Below, piece after piece: positions 41,765-49,465 of a DNA stretch of 64,000 bases (its first letter is position 1; each line of letters starts with the position of its first letter). Under the pieces are notes generated by a model, which did no database searches, was not told the DNA's origin, and saw only the letters and a list, made by a program, of their open reading frames with translations. Source of the DNA: Desulfobulbaceae bacterium (GTDB lineage Bacteria > Desulfobacterota > Desulfobulbia > Desulfobulbales > SURF-16); contig JAGXFQ010000040.1 of the NCBI GenBank assembly GCA_024637145.1, forward strand, positions 45,950 to 109,949. Reading direction: 5' to 3'. The position numbers and the translations under genes are program-made.

Positions 41765-42598
41765 ATGAGTGACAAGGGCACGAACGAAAATTCTGACGCG
41801 AACTCCACGGATGCGGAGGAGCTGAAACGGGAGCGATACGAGCTGCTCCAGCGTTTGGAGGGCGGGCTGGAGACGCCGATGCTCGTTCTGGCGTTCGTGT
41901 GGCTGGTGCTATTGATAGTGGAGCTGATTCAGGGCGAGAGTCTGCTGTTCTATTTTCTCGGCACGACTATCTGGGTTATCTTCATTATCGATTTCGCTGT
42001 GAAGTTGGTCCTGGCCCCGGACAAGGTCGTTTACCTCAAGGGTCACTGGCTGACCGCCATTTCGCTGCTGCTCCCCGCGCTGCGGATCTTCCGCGTCTTC
42101 CGCGCGTTTCGGCTGCTCCGCCTGGCCAGGGCGGGGCGGGGGTTGCGGCTGGTCCGCGTTGTCAGTTCGCTGAACCGCGGGATGAAGGCCCTGGGCGCGA
42201 GTCTGAGCCGACGGGGCTTCGGGTATGTGATCGCCCTCACAGTGCTGGTCACGTTCGCCGGCGCGGCCGGGATGTACGCTTTCGAGAACGAGGCAGCCGG
42301 CGGCCCGAACAGCTACGGCGAGTCGCTGTGGTGGACCGCCATGATCATGACAACCATGGGCTCGGAGTACTGGCCGCAGACGCTGGAGGGGCGTGTATTG
42401 TGCGTCTTTCTGGCCCTATACGCCTTCGGTGTTTTCGGCTACGTGACAGCGGCGCTCGCCACCTTCTTCGTCGGCCGCGACGCCGATAGTAGCGACGCCG
42501 AAGTGGCAGGGGCCAAACAACTGGCCGCGGTCCTGGATGAGGTGAGTGCCTTACGCGATGAGATCCGCGCCCTGTCGCGACAACCGCCGGAGTTGTGA
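41765..42598 (+). CDS. Cassette gene: voltage-gated-like ion channel with unusual filter
   Basis: 277 residues. Six helices: an S4-like segment with Arg at every third position (LRIFRVFRAFRLLRLAR, about 107-122) and a pore region. Where K+ channels have TVGYGD, this has T197-M-G-S-E-Y (ESLWWTAMIMTTMGSEYWPQ). The GYG is absent, so K+ selectivity cannot be assumed. A C-terminal coiled coil (AAVLDEVSALRDEIRALS) suggests tetramer assembly. GC-rich for the array. Confidence 0.8.
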   Translation: MSDKGTNENSDANSTDAEELKRERYELLQRLEGGLETPMLVLAFVWLVLLIVELIQGESLLFYFLGTTIWVIFIIDFAVKLVLAPDKVVYLKGHWLTAISLLLPALRIFRVFRAFRLLRLARAGRGLRLVRVVSSLNRGMKALGASLSRRGFGYVIALTVLVTFAGAAGMYAFENEAAGGPNSYGESLWWTAMIMTTMGSEYWPQTLEGRVLCVFLALYAFGVFGYVTAALATFFVGRDADSSDAEVAGAKQLAAVLDEVSALRDEIRALSRQPPEL

Positions 42599-42629
42599 AA
42601 CGTCTTCCAGGAACATAAAGGCACGCCGC

Positions 42630-42722
42630 ACCAAACGCTCCAGCAGACCGGGGCCGCGTGACGGCTTTCGGTGGTTCATTGCCGCTCTGGTGGCCCCGGC
42701 TGCTGAGCGGGGACGGTTGGTC
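42630..42722 (+). other. attC site (93 bp)
   Basis: Left core ACCAAAC (42630-42636), R' GTTGGTC (42716-42722), and long complementary arms (CAGCAGACCGGGGCC with GGCCCCGGCTGCTG). Confidence 0.75.
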
Positions 42723-42727
42723 TGAAG

Positions 42728-43237
42728 ATGAACGAGAATCGCATGAATCCTACAATCATAATCAGGAACGAGACGAAAGACGATATCAGCACCATCACCG
42801 AGGTGACCGTCGAGGCATTCAAAACATTAGAGGTCAGCAACCAAACGGAACAATATCTCATCGAGGCATTACGTGCCGCTAACGCCCTGACTCTATCGCT
42901 GGTTGCAGAAGTCGGTGGCAACGTGGTCGGACATATCGCATTCTCTCCCGTGACCATCTTGGACGGCACTAGGCACTGGTATGGCCTCGGTCCCGTTTCG
43001 GTACTACCTGAGTACCAGCAGAAGGGTATTGGCAAAGCCTTAATTCAAGAAGGGCTATCAAGATTAAAAGATATAGGCGCCAAAGGCTGTCGTTTAGTAG
43101 GACATCCGCGATACTACAGAAAATTCGGCTTTGAGAATGTTGCCGGACTTACCCTCGAAGGGGTTCCTCAAGAATTTGGGCACAAGCCATATTTAGGTGA
43201 GAAAAAAAGAGAGGGGGAGACGGAGCTAACTGCTTGA
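42728..43237 (+). CDS. Cassette gene: GNAT N-acetyltransferase (YhbS-like)
   Basis: 169 residues. GNAT core: TIIIRNETKDDISTITEVTV, VAEVGGNVVGHIAFSPVTI, and the acetyl-CoA loop LGPVSVLPEYQQKGIGKALI (Q-x-x-G-I-G-K). GHPRYYRKFGFENV in the C-terminal part is typical of the YhbS group. The acceptor is unknown. Its TGA stop lies within the 38-bp repeat at the right end of the island, so the last cassette is fused to the tRNA junction and lacks an attC of its own. Confidence 0.85.
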   Translation: MNENRMNPTIIIRNETKDDISTITEVTVEAFKTLEVSNQTEQYLIEALRAANALTLSLVAEVGGNVVGHIAFSPVTILDGTRHWYGLGPVSVLPEYQQKGIGKALIQEGLSRLKDIGAKGCRLVGHPRYYRKFGFENVAGLTLEGVPQEFGHKPYLGEKKREGETELTA

Positions 43238-43272
43238 AATAACCATGGTGCGCCCGGCTGGATTCGAACCAG
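43235..43272. repeat. Right attachment repeat in the tRNA-Arg 3' end
   Basis: Identical to 29430-29467. It overlaps the tRNA 3' half and 11 bp beyond, so insertion preserved the tRNA. Confidence 0.88.
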
Positions 43273-43322
43273 CGACTCTCGGCTTCGAAGGCCGATGCTC
43301 TATCCAGCTGAGCTACGGGCGC
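43246..43322 (-). tRNA. tRNA-Arg (anticodon UCG)
   Basis: 77 nt with encoded CCA. Acceptor stem GCGCCCG/CGGGCGC pairs fully; D-arm GCTC..GAGC; anticodon loop CTTCGAA gives UCG (Arg, CGA); T-arm CTGG-TTCGAAT-CCAG. Functional by sequence. It is the insertion site of the cassette island. Confidence 0.95.
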
Positions 43323-43401
43323 CTGGATGTCTTTAGAGTGTATAGAGTATTTGGCGGGAAGATGCAAAGAAAGAGGCGCTGCTCTTCTAGGTTTTTCTTT
43401 G

Positions 43402-44706
43402 TCAGAAGGAATAACCGAGGCTGAGGCTGGTCACCGTTCTGCTGTAATCATAAAGAGAATGGGTGGAGTCGTTGTTGGTATGGCGGATAAGGGCGCTGGC
43501 CTCCCATTTTTGTGTCAGGGCATAGCCCAGGCGCAGGGAGGCCTCGTAGCGATCATCATTACGCTCTTGGTTGCCGGCCAGATCATAGGTGCTGTGCCGG
43601 TAACTGGCAGCCACCATTGCCGTGAGGCGGGCCAGGGGCGGCAGCTCAAGAGTGACGCGGAAGAGATGGCGGCGCGGTGAGAATTCTTTGTCGCGGCGGT
43701 GGTTTTCCTCCAGGCTGTATCCCAGGAGGAGGCGGGAGGGGCCTGTGGCGGTGGAAAATTCCGCTGTGGCCCGCTGTTGCCCGCCTTGCAGGTAATCATA
43801 GTCTGGATTGAGCATATCAAGATAGGCGTATTGGTAGGCGAGGCGAAAGAAGGAGCTGTCGCTGATGAAGCGTCTGGCCTGCAGGATGAACAAAGGGCTT
43901 TGGGAGTAGCCCCCATGATCCCAGTACACATAGTTGTATGCCGTGCCGCCTTCCAGCTGGAAGTCGCCGCTGTTATGGCGGTAGCGGCCCTCCAGCTGCA
44001 GCGCTCCGGTGTCATACTCATTGAGAGCGGTATAGTCGCGAATGGAAAGGCTTCCTTGCAGGTAGGGGCCCTGGCCGGCGGAATCCCCCCAAAAGGGCGT
44101 GCGAGCAAAGGCGAAGAGGTCTGTAAAGCTGTCTCCTTCCTCACTGGCTAATTGCAGGTCATTATTCTCCACCATGGTGACATTGTCGTCATAGCCCAGA
44201 CCCAGGGAGGCAAAACCCAGCCACGGCCCCCTCTGGCCCTGGCGGCTTTCGATTCTGCTGAGAGCGGTTTGGGCCAGGAGGACGAGCTTCCTGTCCTTTT
44301 TGTCGGCCGTGGCCAGGGATTTTTGGAGCCAGGCCCTGGCTGCCTCTGGATCTCCCTGTTTGTCCGCCACCAAGGCCAGATTATAAGAGGCCAGCGGCGC
44401 CATCTGTGCAAAGGTTGCCGCCTGCAGGAAGGCCTGGCGCGCCTCTTCGTAGCGGCCCAGCTTATAGGCACAGACCCCGATATTATGGTAGAGGGCCGGT
44501 TTATCAAGGCCTGCTGCCTTGGCCTCTTTGAAAAGGGTCAAGGCCTCTTCGTACTCCTTGGCCACAAAGGCGTTCTGGCCCGCCTGGAAGGAGGAGGCGG
44601 TAAGATGTTCAGCACTGCGCCCCTGGTTGGGGGTGAGGCCGACCAAGAGGAACAGGGCCAGGGCCATGAGAAGAGCAGGCCGCTTTAAGGTGTGGGTTGG
44701 GAGCAA
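43402..44706 (-). CDS. TPR-domain outer-membrane beta-barrel protein
   Basis: 434 residues from a TTG that gives a proper basic signal n-region (KRPALLMALALFLLVGL); ATG 44667 is the alternative. The mature N-terminus has two to three TPR units (AGQNAFVAKEYEEALTLFKE; ALYHNIGVCAYKLGRYEEAR). From about 190 it is strand-rich with alternating aromatic residues, ending in SLSLGYSF with a terminal Phe as outer-membrane barrels do. The TPR plus barrel layout resembles surface-lipoprotein assembly modifiers (SlaM/DUF560) or PgaA-type exporters. It lies downstream of the ECF sigma operon but behind a terminator. Confidence 0.7.
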   Translation of the reverse strand: MLPTHTLKRPALLMALALFLLVGLTPNQGRSAEHLTASSFQAGQNAFVAKEYEEALTLFKEAKAAGLDKPALYHNIGVCAYKLGRYEEARQAFLQAATFAQMAPLASYNLALVADKQGDPEAARAWLQKSLATADKKDRKLVLLAQTALSRIESRQGQRGPWLGFASLGLGYDDNVTMVENNDLQLASEEGDSFTDLFAFARTPFWGDSAGQGPYLQGSLSIRDYTALNEYDTGALQLEGRYRHNSGDFQLEGGTAYNYVYWDHGGYSQSPLFILQARRFISDSSFFRLAYQYAYLDMLNPDYDYLQGGQQRATAEFSTATGPSRLLLGYSLEENHRRDKEFSPRRHLFRVTLELPPLARLTAMVAASYRHSTYDLAGNQERNDDRYEASLRLGYALTQKWEASALIRHTNNDSTHSLYDYSRTVTSLSLGYSF

Positions 44707-44825
44707 AATAAGGGGCAAGATAGTTGTTTCCAATTGCAGAATTTCGCTGAAAGACTTTCTTATGGTACACCAACAGATTGTTGCAGATTGCGGCGTCTTT
44801 GGCAATGGTTACAGGGGCTGGACAA

Positions 44826-44873
44826 CAAAAAAAAGCCATGGGTCCTCCCTTGGCGGGATATGGCCCCATGGCT
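44826..44873 (-). terminator. Intrinsic terminator on the minus strand
   Basis: AGCCATGGG (44834-44842) pairs perfectly with CCCATGGCT (44865-44873). On the minus strand the stem is followed by U8. It closes the sigma/anti-sigma operon. Confidence 0.75.
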
Positions 44874-44898
44874 CTCAGAAAAGAAAGGGCAGCCCGGC

Positions 44899-45315
44899 TT
44901 AGCGCCCCTTTTTCGCACCCATATCTCCCTCGGCATGGCGCTGGGCGTCTTGAGCCTGCTGCCGGGACTCTTGAACCTGCTGCCGGGACTCCTGGATCTG
45001 ATGGGTGACCTCATTCTGGATGGCGTTTGGTGACCCCTCTTCCTGGCGGAGCGAAAGAGCGCTGCTCTGTTGGCCTATGCGGTGCTGATTGCGGATCTGT
45101 TCCTGGTGCATCTCCTGCACCGGCAGGTCAATGATGTGGACAATGTCTGCTGAAGATTGGGCATCCTCGTCAAGCATCTCCATGGTCACATCCAGCTCAA
45201 CGTCATTGCTGGCCAGCACCAGAACAGGAGCCGGGTCGGTAACATCTGCCGCCATGGTGGTGCCGGCGCCCAGGATAAAAAGCAGGGCTGGGAAAAGATA
45301 GATAAGGACTTTCAT
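44899..45315 (-). CDS. Periplasmic Gln-rich protein of unknown function
   Basis: 138 residues with signal peptide (FPALLFILGAGTTMAA). The mature part is acidic first (VELDVTMEMLDEDAQSSADI), then Gln/Glu/Arg-rich with near repeats IQESRQQVQESRQQAQDAQR, which should form an extended helix or coiled coil. It follows the anti-sigma gene by 35 bp, so it may be a periplasmic component of that signalling route. Family not recognised. Confidence 0.65.
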   Translation of the reverse strand: MKVLIYLFPALLFILGAGTTMAADVTDPAPVLVLASNDVELDVTMEMLDEDAQSSADIVHIIDLPVQEMHQEQIRNQHRIGQQSSALSLRQEEGSPNAIQNEVTHQIQESRQQVQESRQQAQDAQRHAEGDMGAKKGR

Positions 45316-45350
45316 CTGATACCTCTCTTGACAAAACAGTCTGTCATGGC

Positions 45351-46031
45351 CTAGGCCATAGCGGGGCTGCTCTGTCCTCTTTTGGTTAACTCGTCATGGA
45401 AAACTTGCATGACAAGGGAGAGCATTTTGCTCTTATTTTCATGATGGATATGGGTGATAAGCTCAGCCATGCCGCCGCTCTTGGCGATGAGGGGCAGGTT
45501 GAGCAGGTTCCGGCCTTTCCGGAGATCAGTGGTCCATTCTATTTCTCGGCGACCCGGAAACCCGGCCACCTCTAATTGGGGCGGCAGCTCAATAACCAGA
45601 GCGGCCTGCAACATATCCCGCGGGACATTAACCATCACCTGCACAAGGCGCTGTTCGTTGATCTTGAGGCTGATGGTTTGCCGGCCGGGCCGTTCATCTT
45701 CAGGAGTTATGGGGCCGGGGGCACCGGCCACCATGAGCCAGAGGGCGACTCCGGCGGCCACCGCCCCTCCCCACAGGGAGATGGCGGACCGGCTCCGTTT
45801 CTTTTCTTGATGGCCGGCCCGGGCCAGGGCAAAAGAACGGCTGACAAAATCCTTGCTGGGCGGCGGCACCGGCAGGGTGCGCAGGGCTGCCAGCAGCCTT
45901 TTTTCCTGATCATATTCTTGGCAACAGCGGCCACAGCCGGCCAGATGCGCCTGGAGCTCTCTTGTTTCCAGGCGGTTCAGGGTATTGCCCTCAAGGTCAT
46001 TTATGTTTTGGCGTGCTTCTTGACAATTCAT
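45351..46031 (-). CDS. Anti-sigma factor with zinc finger
   Basis: 226 residues. An N-terminal zf-HC2 anti-sigma domain binds zinc through H-x3-C-x2-C (HLAGCGRC at about 29-36). A single membrane helix at about 86-104 (ISLWGGAVAAGVALWLMVAG) is followed by a periplasmic domain of about 120 residues (ISLKINEQRLVQVMVNVPRD). It holds the adjacent ECF sigma factor inactive until an envelope signal arrives. It is 18 bp from the sigma gene. Confidence 0.88.
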   Translation of the reverse strand: MNCQEARQNINDLEGNTLNRLETRELQAHLAGCGRCCQEYDQEKRLLAALRTLPVPPPSKDFVSRSFALARAGHQEKKRSRSAISLWGGAVAAGVALWLMVAGAPGPITPEDERPGRQTISLKINEQRLVQVMVNVPRDMLQAALVIELPPQLEVAGFPGRREIEWTTDLRKGRNLLNLPLIAKSGGMAELITHIHHENKSKMLSLVMQVFHDELTKRGQSSPAMA

Positions 46032-46049
46032 TTTTTGTTACCTCTACAA

Positions 46050-46628
46050 CTATAACGACTCATCATGAAGAAAGGTTCCCTTGTTCATAAAATTCCGTAA
46101 GTTATCTCGAGACCGGTGGAGCCGTGATTTCAGGGTTCCCATGGGGGTTTCGAGGATTTCCGTAAGCTCTGCCAGGGTATAGCCCTCAACATAATAAAGC
46201 AGGCAGAGATGGCGCTGCGCCTCGTTCAGGGAGTTGATGGCGGCCTGCACGCGTCTGCTGCTTTCCTTCTTTTCCGTACCCTCCTCAGGCCCTGGTTCCT
46301 GGCTGGCCATGATATCCAGCATCTCCAGGCTGTTGTCGTGGGACGTGGCCACCAGGTGCAGAGGGGAGCGCTTGTTGCGGCGCTGCTGATCCAGAAAGGT
46401 TCGATAGAGGATCTTGGCCAGCCACGGTCCCGGCTTTTCTATGGCCAACAACTGGCGGCGCCTGGGATAGAGCTTGACCAGCACGTCTTGAACCAGATCT
46501 TCGGCGTCCGGTCCGCTGCCGGTGAGACGAAAGGCCAGGCGATAGAGCCGCAGCATGTGGGGTTTTATTGTCGACTCAAAGTCAGCGGTCTTGCTGAAAT
46601 AAGTTATGAGGCTGATGACTTTTTCCAT
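46050..46628 (-). CDS. ECF-family RNA polymerase sigma factor
   Basis: 192 residues from ATG 46628 (ATGs at 46643 and 46676 are in frame). Sigma region 2: LYRLAFRLTGSGPDAEDLVQ then DVLVKLY. Region 4: RHLCLLYYVEGYTLAELTEI then LETPMGTLKSRLHRSRDNLR. The linker has an acidic insert (SQEPGPEEGTEKKESS). It directs envelope-stress genes and is paired with the anti-sigma gene downstream. The regulon probably includes its own operon. Confidence 0.9.
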   Translation of the reverse strand: MEKVISLITYFSKTADFESTIKPHMLRLYRLAFRLTGSGPDAEDLVQDVLVKLYPRRRQLLAIEKPGPWLAKILYRTFLDQQRRNKRSPLHLVATSHDNSLEMLDIMASQEPGPEEGTEKKESSRRVQAAINSLNEAQRHLCLLYYVEGYTLAELTEILETPMGTLKSRLHRSRDNLRNFMNKGTFLHDESL

Positions 46629-46874
46629 AAATGGTCTCTTCATAACGGCCACAGCAATGAAATGGTTCCATGCCAATCAACAAAAAGAGAAGTTTTTTCT
46701 TTGTGTTGGCCACCCCTGGCAAAAAAATAAAGGGACAAGGAACCTTTTATGATGGTTGATCGTGTTTAATAAATAAAGAAAAAGCAGCCCCGGCAAAGCA
46801 AAAAAATGGATGAGGCATGAGGCCACGTAGCCTGCGCGGTGCGGGAAAAAAATAACAATCCAAGGAGCACTGTT

Positions 46875-47240
46875 ATGAAAAGAAAAAAGATATGCGCCAT
46901 GATCATTTTTTGCGCCCTTACCCTGCCTGCCACCTCGGCCATGGCCCGCGGCGGCGGGGGTGGGGGCGGTCAAGGGGGGAGCCAGGGCGGCAGTTTGGGT
47001 GGCGGCTCTGTTTCTGAAAGTGCCCCCGGAATGAGTCAAAGCCAAGAACAACAGCGTTATGAGCACCAGAATGAGTACCGGACAAATGGCGAGCAACTGG
47101 GCGATATGGATCGCGATAGGGATCGCGATCGCGATAGGGACCTGGATAGGGACCGGGACCTGGACCGGGACCTGAATCGGGACCAGGATGTGGAATATCG
47201 GGACCGGGATACGGATCGGAACAAGGACAGGGCCCAGTAA
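46875..47240 (+). CDS. Exported low-complexity protein with Arg-Asp repeats
   Basis: 121 residues with signal peptide (FCALTLPATSAMA) and then a Gly-rich start (RGGGGGGGQGGSQGGSLGGG). From about residue 76 a run of Asp-Arg pairs (DMDRDRDRDRDRDLDRDRDL) continues nearly to the end. The gene is well placed: GGAG before the ATG and a terminator after. The strictly alternating charges would form an extended polyampholyte. No function known. It is divergent from the ECF sigma gene. Confidence 0.65.
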   Translation: MKRKKICAMIIFCALTLPATSAMARGGGGGGGQGGSQGGSLGGGSVSESAPGMSQSQEQQRYEHQNEYRTNGEQLGDMDRDRDRDRDRDLDRDRDLDRDLNRDQDVEYRDRDTDRNKDRAQ

Positions 47241-47323
47241 AAGGCCAAGCAGAAACTGGCTGATCAATAAAACACCACGACGAGAAATTGCGGGTTCCAT
47301 TTCCCCCAGGGGAATTTCTTTTA

Positions 47324-47359
47324 GGCGGCAGTCCTGATTAAGGGCTGCCGCCTTTTTTT
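47324..47359 (+). terminator. Intrinsic terminator
   Basis: GGCGGCAGTCC pairs with GGGCTGCCGCC, followed by seven T, 85 bp after the Arg-Asp repeat gene. Confidence 0.8.
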
Positions 47360-47463
47360 GTTGTACTGTCTGGGGAGATGCAGAGTATTTTAACTATAAA
47401 AGAAGCAAAGAACGGTTGCGGGAGGTTTTGCCCGGAAATTTTTGAGAAAGCAGGAGGTCTGCC

Positions 47464-47628
47464 ATGCAATTTTTAACACAGGCAAGCTGTGAGGCGTGTA
47501 AAATCGGGGCGCCCCTGCTCACCGAGTGGGACAGTGTCGAGGTCTCCTGGTGGTCCCATAAGATAAAGGGCTTACATAAAAATGATTTTATCATGGCGGC
47601 CAAAACGGATGCGCTCTTCAACACCTGA
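47464..47628 (+). CDS. 54-residue protein, possibly a truncated pterin dehydratase-like N-terminus
   Basis: [20 protein letters not shown], then [20 protein letters not shown] to the end. A strong AGGAGGT site sits 7 bp before the ATG. The CEAC-x-x-GAPLLT start resembles the N-terminus of pterin-4a-carbinolamine dehydratases, but the catalytic His motif is absent. It is either a short derived protein or a decayed gene. The CxxC pair could bind a metal or be redox-active. Confidence 0.45.
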   Translation: MQFLTQASCEACKIGAPLLTEWDSVEVSWWSHKIKGLHKNDFIMAAKTDALFNT

Positions 47629-47763
47629 GGCAACAGGGGTCCTGTGTCAAAAGAGGGGGCGGCAAAAGCTGAAACAATTTTTCCTTTGACTCTTGCCAAA
47701 GGAGCAAGGCAACATAGGGGTATGGACTGTTCTGGCGTTAATCAACAGCAAAGGGGAGCAAGC

Positions 47764-48105
47764 ATGCCGCTTAGAAATTTTCCGCAAGGCGTGAAAGTCT
47801 TTGCCCTTCAGGCCTATGTGCGGCCCAAGGAAAGAAGTCAGCTGCGTGAAACCCATGTGGCCTTCACCGGCACGCCCCAGAAGCATTATTATGACCCGGA
47901 CAAGGTTATTTTGGTCTCCGATCTCTTTTCCACCAACACCTTTTATTATGAATTTCTCACCAAGGATATCTCCTTTGTGGAAGAAATGGGCACCACCGTC
48001 AATCTCGATGGCGAGGCCCTGCCCATGATGCGGCTCTGGGTAAAGAAAAAGAGTATCGGTGTGCGCTGCACCCCTTTTGTGGTGGCGGAGACCTTTATCC
48101 CCTGA
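47764..48105 (+). CDS. Conserved-looking hypothetical protein
   Basis: 113 residues from the ATG behind GGGGAG. Beta-rich: MPLRNFPQGVKVFALQAYVR, RETHVAFTGTPQKHYYDPDK, VILVSDLFSTNTFYYEFLTK, MMRLWVKKKSIGVRCTPFVV. No signal peptide or membrane helix. Possibly an OB- or barrel-like small domain. Not recognised. It stands alone upstream of the PAS-Fis regulator region. Confidence 0.6.
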   Translation: MPLRNFPQGVKVFALQAYVRPKERSQLRETHVAFTGTPQKHYYDPDKVILVSDLFSTNTFYYEFLTKDISFVEEMGTTVNLDGEALPMMRLWVKKKSIGVRCTPFVVAETFIP

Positions 48106-48424
48106 GCTCTTCCCCCTCTCTCTTTGCTCCACGGCAAGATTTCCCGCAGTAACATCTCCCCCCCCCTTTTTTCCCTGACCACGGCCTGCTGGACCCCGGG
48201 CTGACGGATCACGCTTGACACCAACCTGACGGTCTCCCGTCCCGGGCCCTGGAGGCGCCATCTAGCTTCTCTTGCCCTTTCATTCCCTACTCTCTTCTTG
48301 GCGCCGGCCGGCTCCCCTGGCTCCGGCCCATCTCAAGATAATCTCCTCCTCAGACAGGGCCCGGCCCTCTCCTCCCCCTTCTTTTTCCCGGGGTATTTCT
48401 CAAAAGCACTGCTCTAGCATCATG
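48106..48424. other. Pyrimidine-rich spacer
   Basis: About 320 bp with long C/T runs on the + strand and no gene, clear terminator or repeat. It ends at the first operator of the sigma-54 regulon. Confidence 0.5.
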
Positions 48425-48472
48425 ATTGCAGATCTGCAATGAGCCACAACGGCGGGCATTGCAAGGCCGCAA
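48425..48472. promoter_or_regulatory. Paired activator sites upstream of the PAS-Fis gene
   Basis: ATTGCAGATCTGCAAT (48425-48440) is a perfect 16-bp palindrome. TTGCAAGGCCGCAA (48459-48472) is a second, weaker site. Centres are 33 bp apart. The same pairing recurs at 49218 and 50562. Confidence 0.75.
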
Positions 48473-48547
48473 GGAGGCTGGAGCTGTCCTGGCGGTATTT
48501 TCTCTATAATTATTTGAAATTAAAGGAAATATATTGCAAGGGCCTGG

Positions 48548-48564
48548 TGGCATACAAAGTGTAG
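48548..48564 (+). promoter_or_regulatory. Probable sigma-54 promoter of the PAS-Fis gene
   Basis: TGGCATACAAAGTGTAG lies 82 bp after the centre of the second operator, matching the 84-85 bp seen at the two stronger promoters. The -12 element is weak (TGT in place of TGC). Confidence 0.5.
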
Positions 48565-48626
48565 ACCTCCCTGCGGATGGCAAAGATGAAAAAATCGCCC
48601 ATAAAGAGCTGCCCTGGAGGAGATCT

Positions 48627-49208
48627 ATGAATGAGGCATCCTGTCATATCCCGGCAGCAGACATTCTCGAGAGCCTGGCTGAAGCCGTATTTACGGTGGA
48701 TAGCGCCTGGCGGATCACCTCTTTTAATAGGGGGGCGGAAAGGGTCACCGGCAAACGGCGCCAGGAGGTCATGGGGCAACTCTGCCATGAGGTGTTTCGT
48801 TCCAGCCTCTGCGCCCAGGATTGTCCTCTCCAAAAAGCCCTGGCCGGCGGCATTGCCATCTTAGTGAGTCGGGCTTTTATCGCCACCAGTGAAGGCCGGC
48901 AGGTGCCGGTCAATGTCTCGGCAGCGGTGTTGCGCAATGGCCGGCATGAGGTGGTGGGCGGCATCGAAACATTTCAGGATCTCCGTCTTCCCGGCGCGGC
49001 CACCGGCACTATGGAGCGGGCAGTGCAGGCCCTCCAGGCCCAGGCCATTATTGCCGCTCTCCGCCGCAATAATAATAACCGCTCAGCCGCCGCCCATGAG
49101 CTGGGTATGCATAAGAGCACTTTTTTCAGGAAGGTCAAAAATCTGGGCATTGACCTGCCGCCGGGTGATGGCCGATGCCGTACCAGCAAGCAGGACAACA
49201 CCCTCTAA
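48627..49208 (+). CDS. PAS-Fis regulator without an AAA+ domain
   Basis: 193 residues from the ATG behind GGAGG. One PAS domain (about 10-120; ADILESLAEAVFTVDSAWRI, then TSFNRGAERVTGKRRQEVMG) carries C53-x8-C62-x3-C66 (LCHEVFRSSLCAQDC). A short linker leads straight to a Fis helix-turn-helix (NNNRSAAAHELGMHKSTFFR). The ATPase and GAFTGA loop of sigma-54 activators are missing, so it can bind DNA but not open sigma-54 complexes. It closely parallels the PAS and Fis parts of the activator at 52851. Likely a competitor or modulator at the same operators (inference). Confidence 0.85.
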   Translation: MNEASCHIPAADILESLAEAVFTVDSAWRITSFNRGAERVTGKRRQEVMGQLCHEVFRSSLCAQDCPLQKALAGGIAILVSRAFIATSEGRQVPVNVSAAVLRNGRHEVVGGIETFQDLRLPGAATGTMERAVQALQAQAIIAALRRNNNNRSAAAHELGMHKSTFFRKVKNLGIDLPPGDGRCRTSKQDNTL

Positions 49209-49217
49209 AGGGAAAGC

Positions 49218-49265
49218 ATTGCAGTAATGCAATGATGAGCAGAAATATTGTTGCAGGGGAGCAAT
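49218..49265. promoter_or_regulatory. Paired activator sites upstream of the membrane-protein genes
   Basis: ATTGCAGTAATGCAAT (49218-49233) and TTGCAGGGGAGCAA (49251-49264); centres 32 bp apart. Confidence 0.78.
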
Positions 49266-49340
49266 CGGGCCCAGGGGCGGTGTCCGCGCCTCTTGATGGC
49301 AACATATTGATTTTAGGTAATTAAATAAAAAAAATGTTGC

Positions 49341-49357
49341 TGGCACACTCCCTGCTT
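49341..49357 (+). promoter_or_regulatory. Sigma-54 promoter
   Basis: TGGCACACTCCCTGCTT: good -24 (TGGCAC) and -12 (TGCT) elements with correct spacing, 84 bp from the centre of the nearer operator. Confidence 0.8.
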
Positions 49358-49465
49358 TTCCTCTTGGTAACCTTAGGCAGATATGATTGGTGCCCGCTCC
49401 AGACTATCTCTGCAAGCAAGGGCGCTTTTTGCGGCTTGATAACCATTTTGAAGGAGGATACGGCC

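Larger units (their letters stand above)
29430..43272. mobile_element. Integron cassette island inserted at tRNA-Arg
   Basis: 13.8 kb of lower-GC DNA bounded by an identical 38-bp direct repeat (29430-29467, 43235-43272). It starts with a truncated integron integrase on the minus strand; then come single-gene units on the plus strand separated by attC-like palindromic sites. No island integrase or conjugation gene remains. Cassette genes differ in base composition from each other and from the host. Confidence 0.8.
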
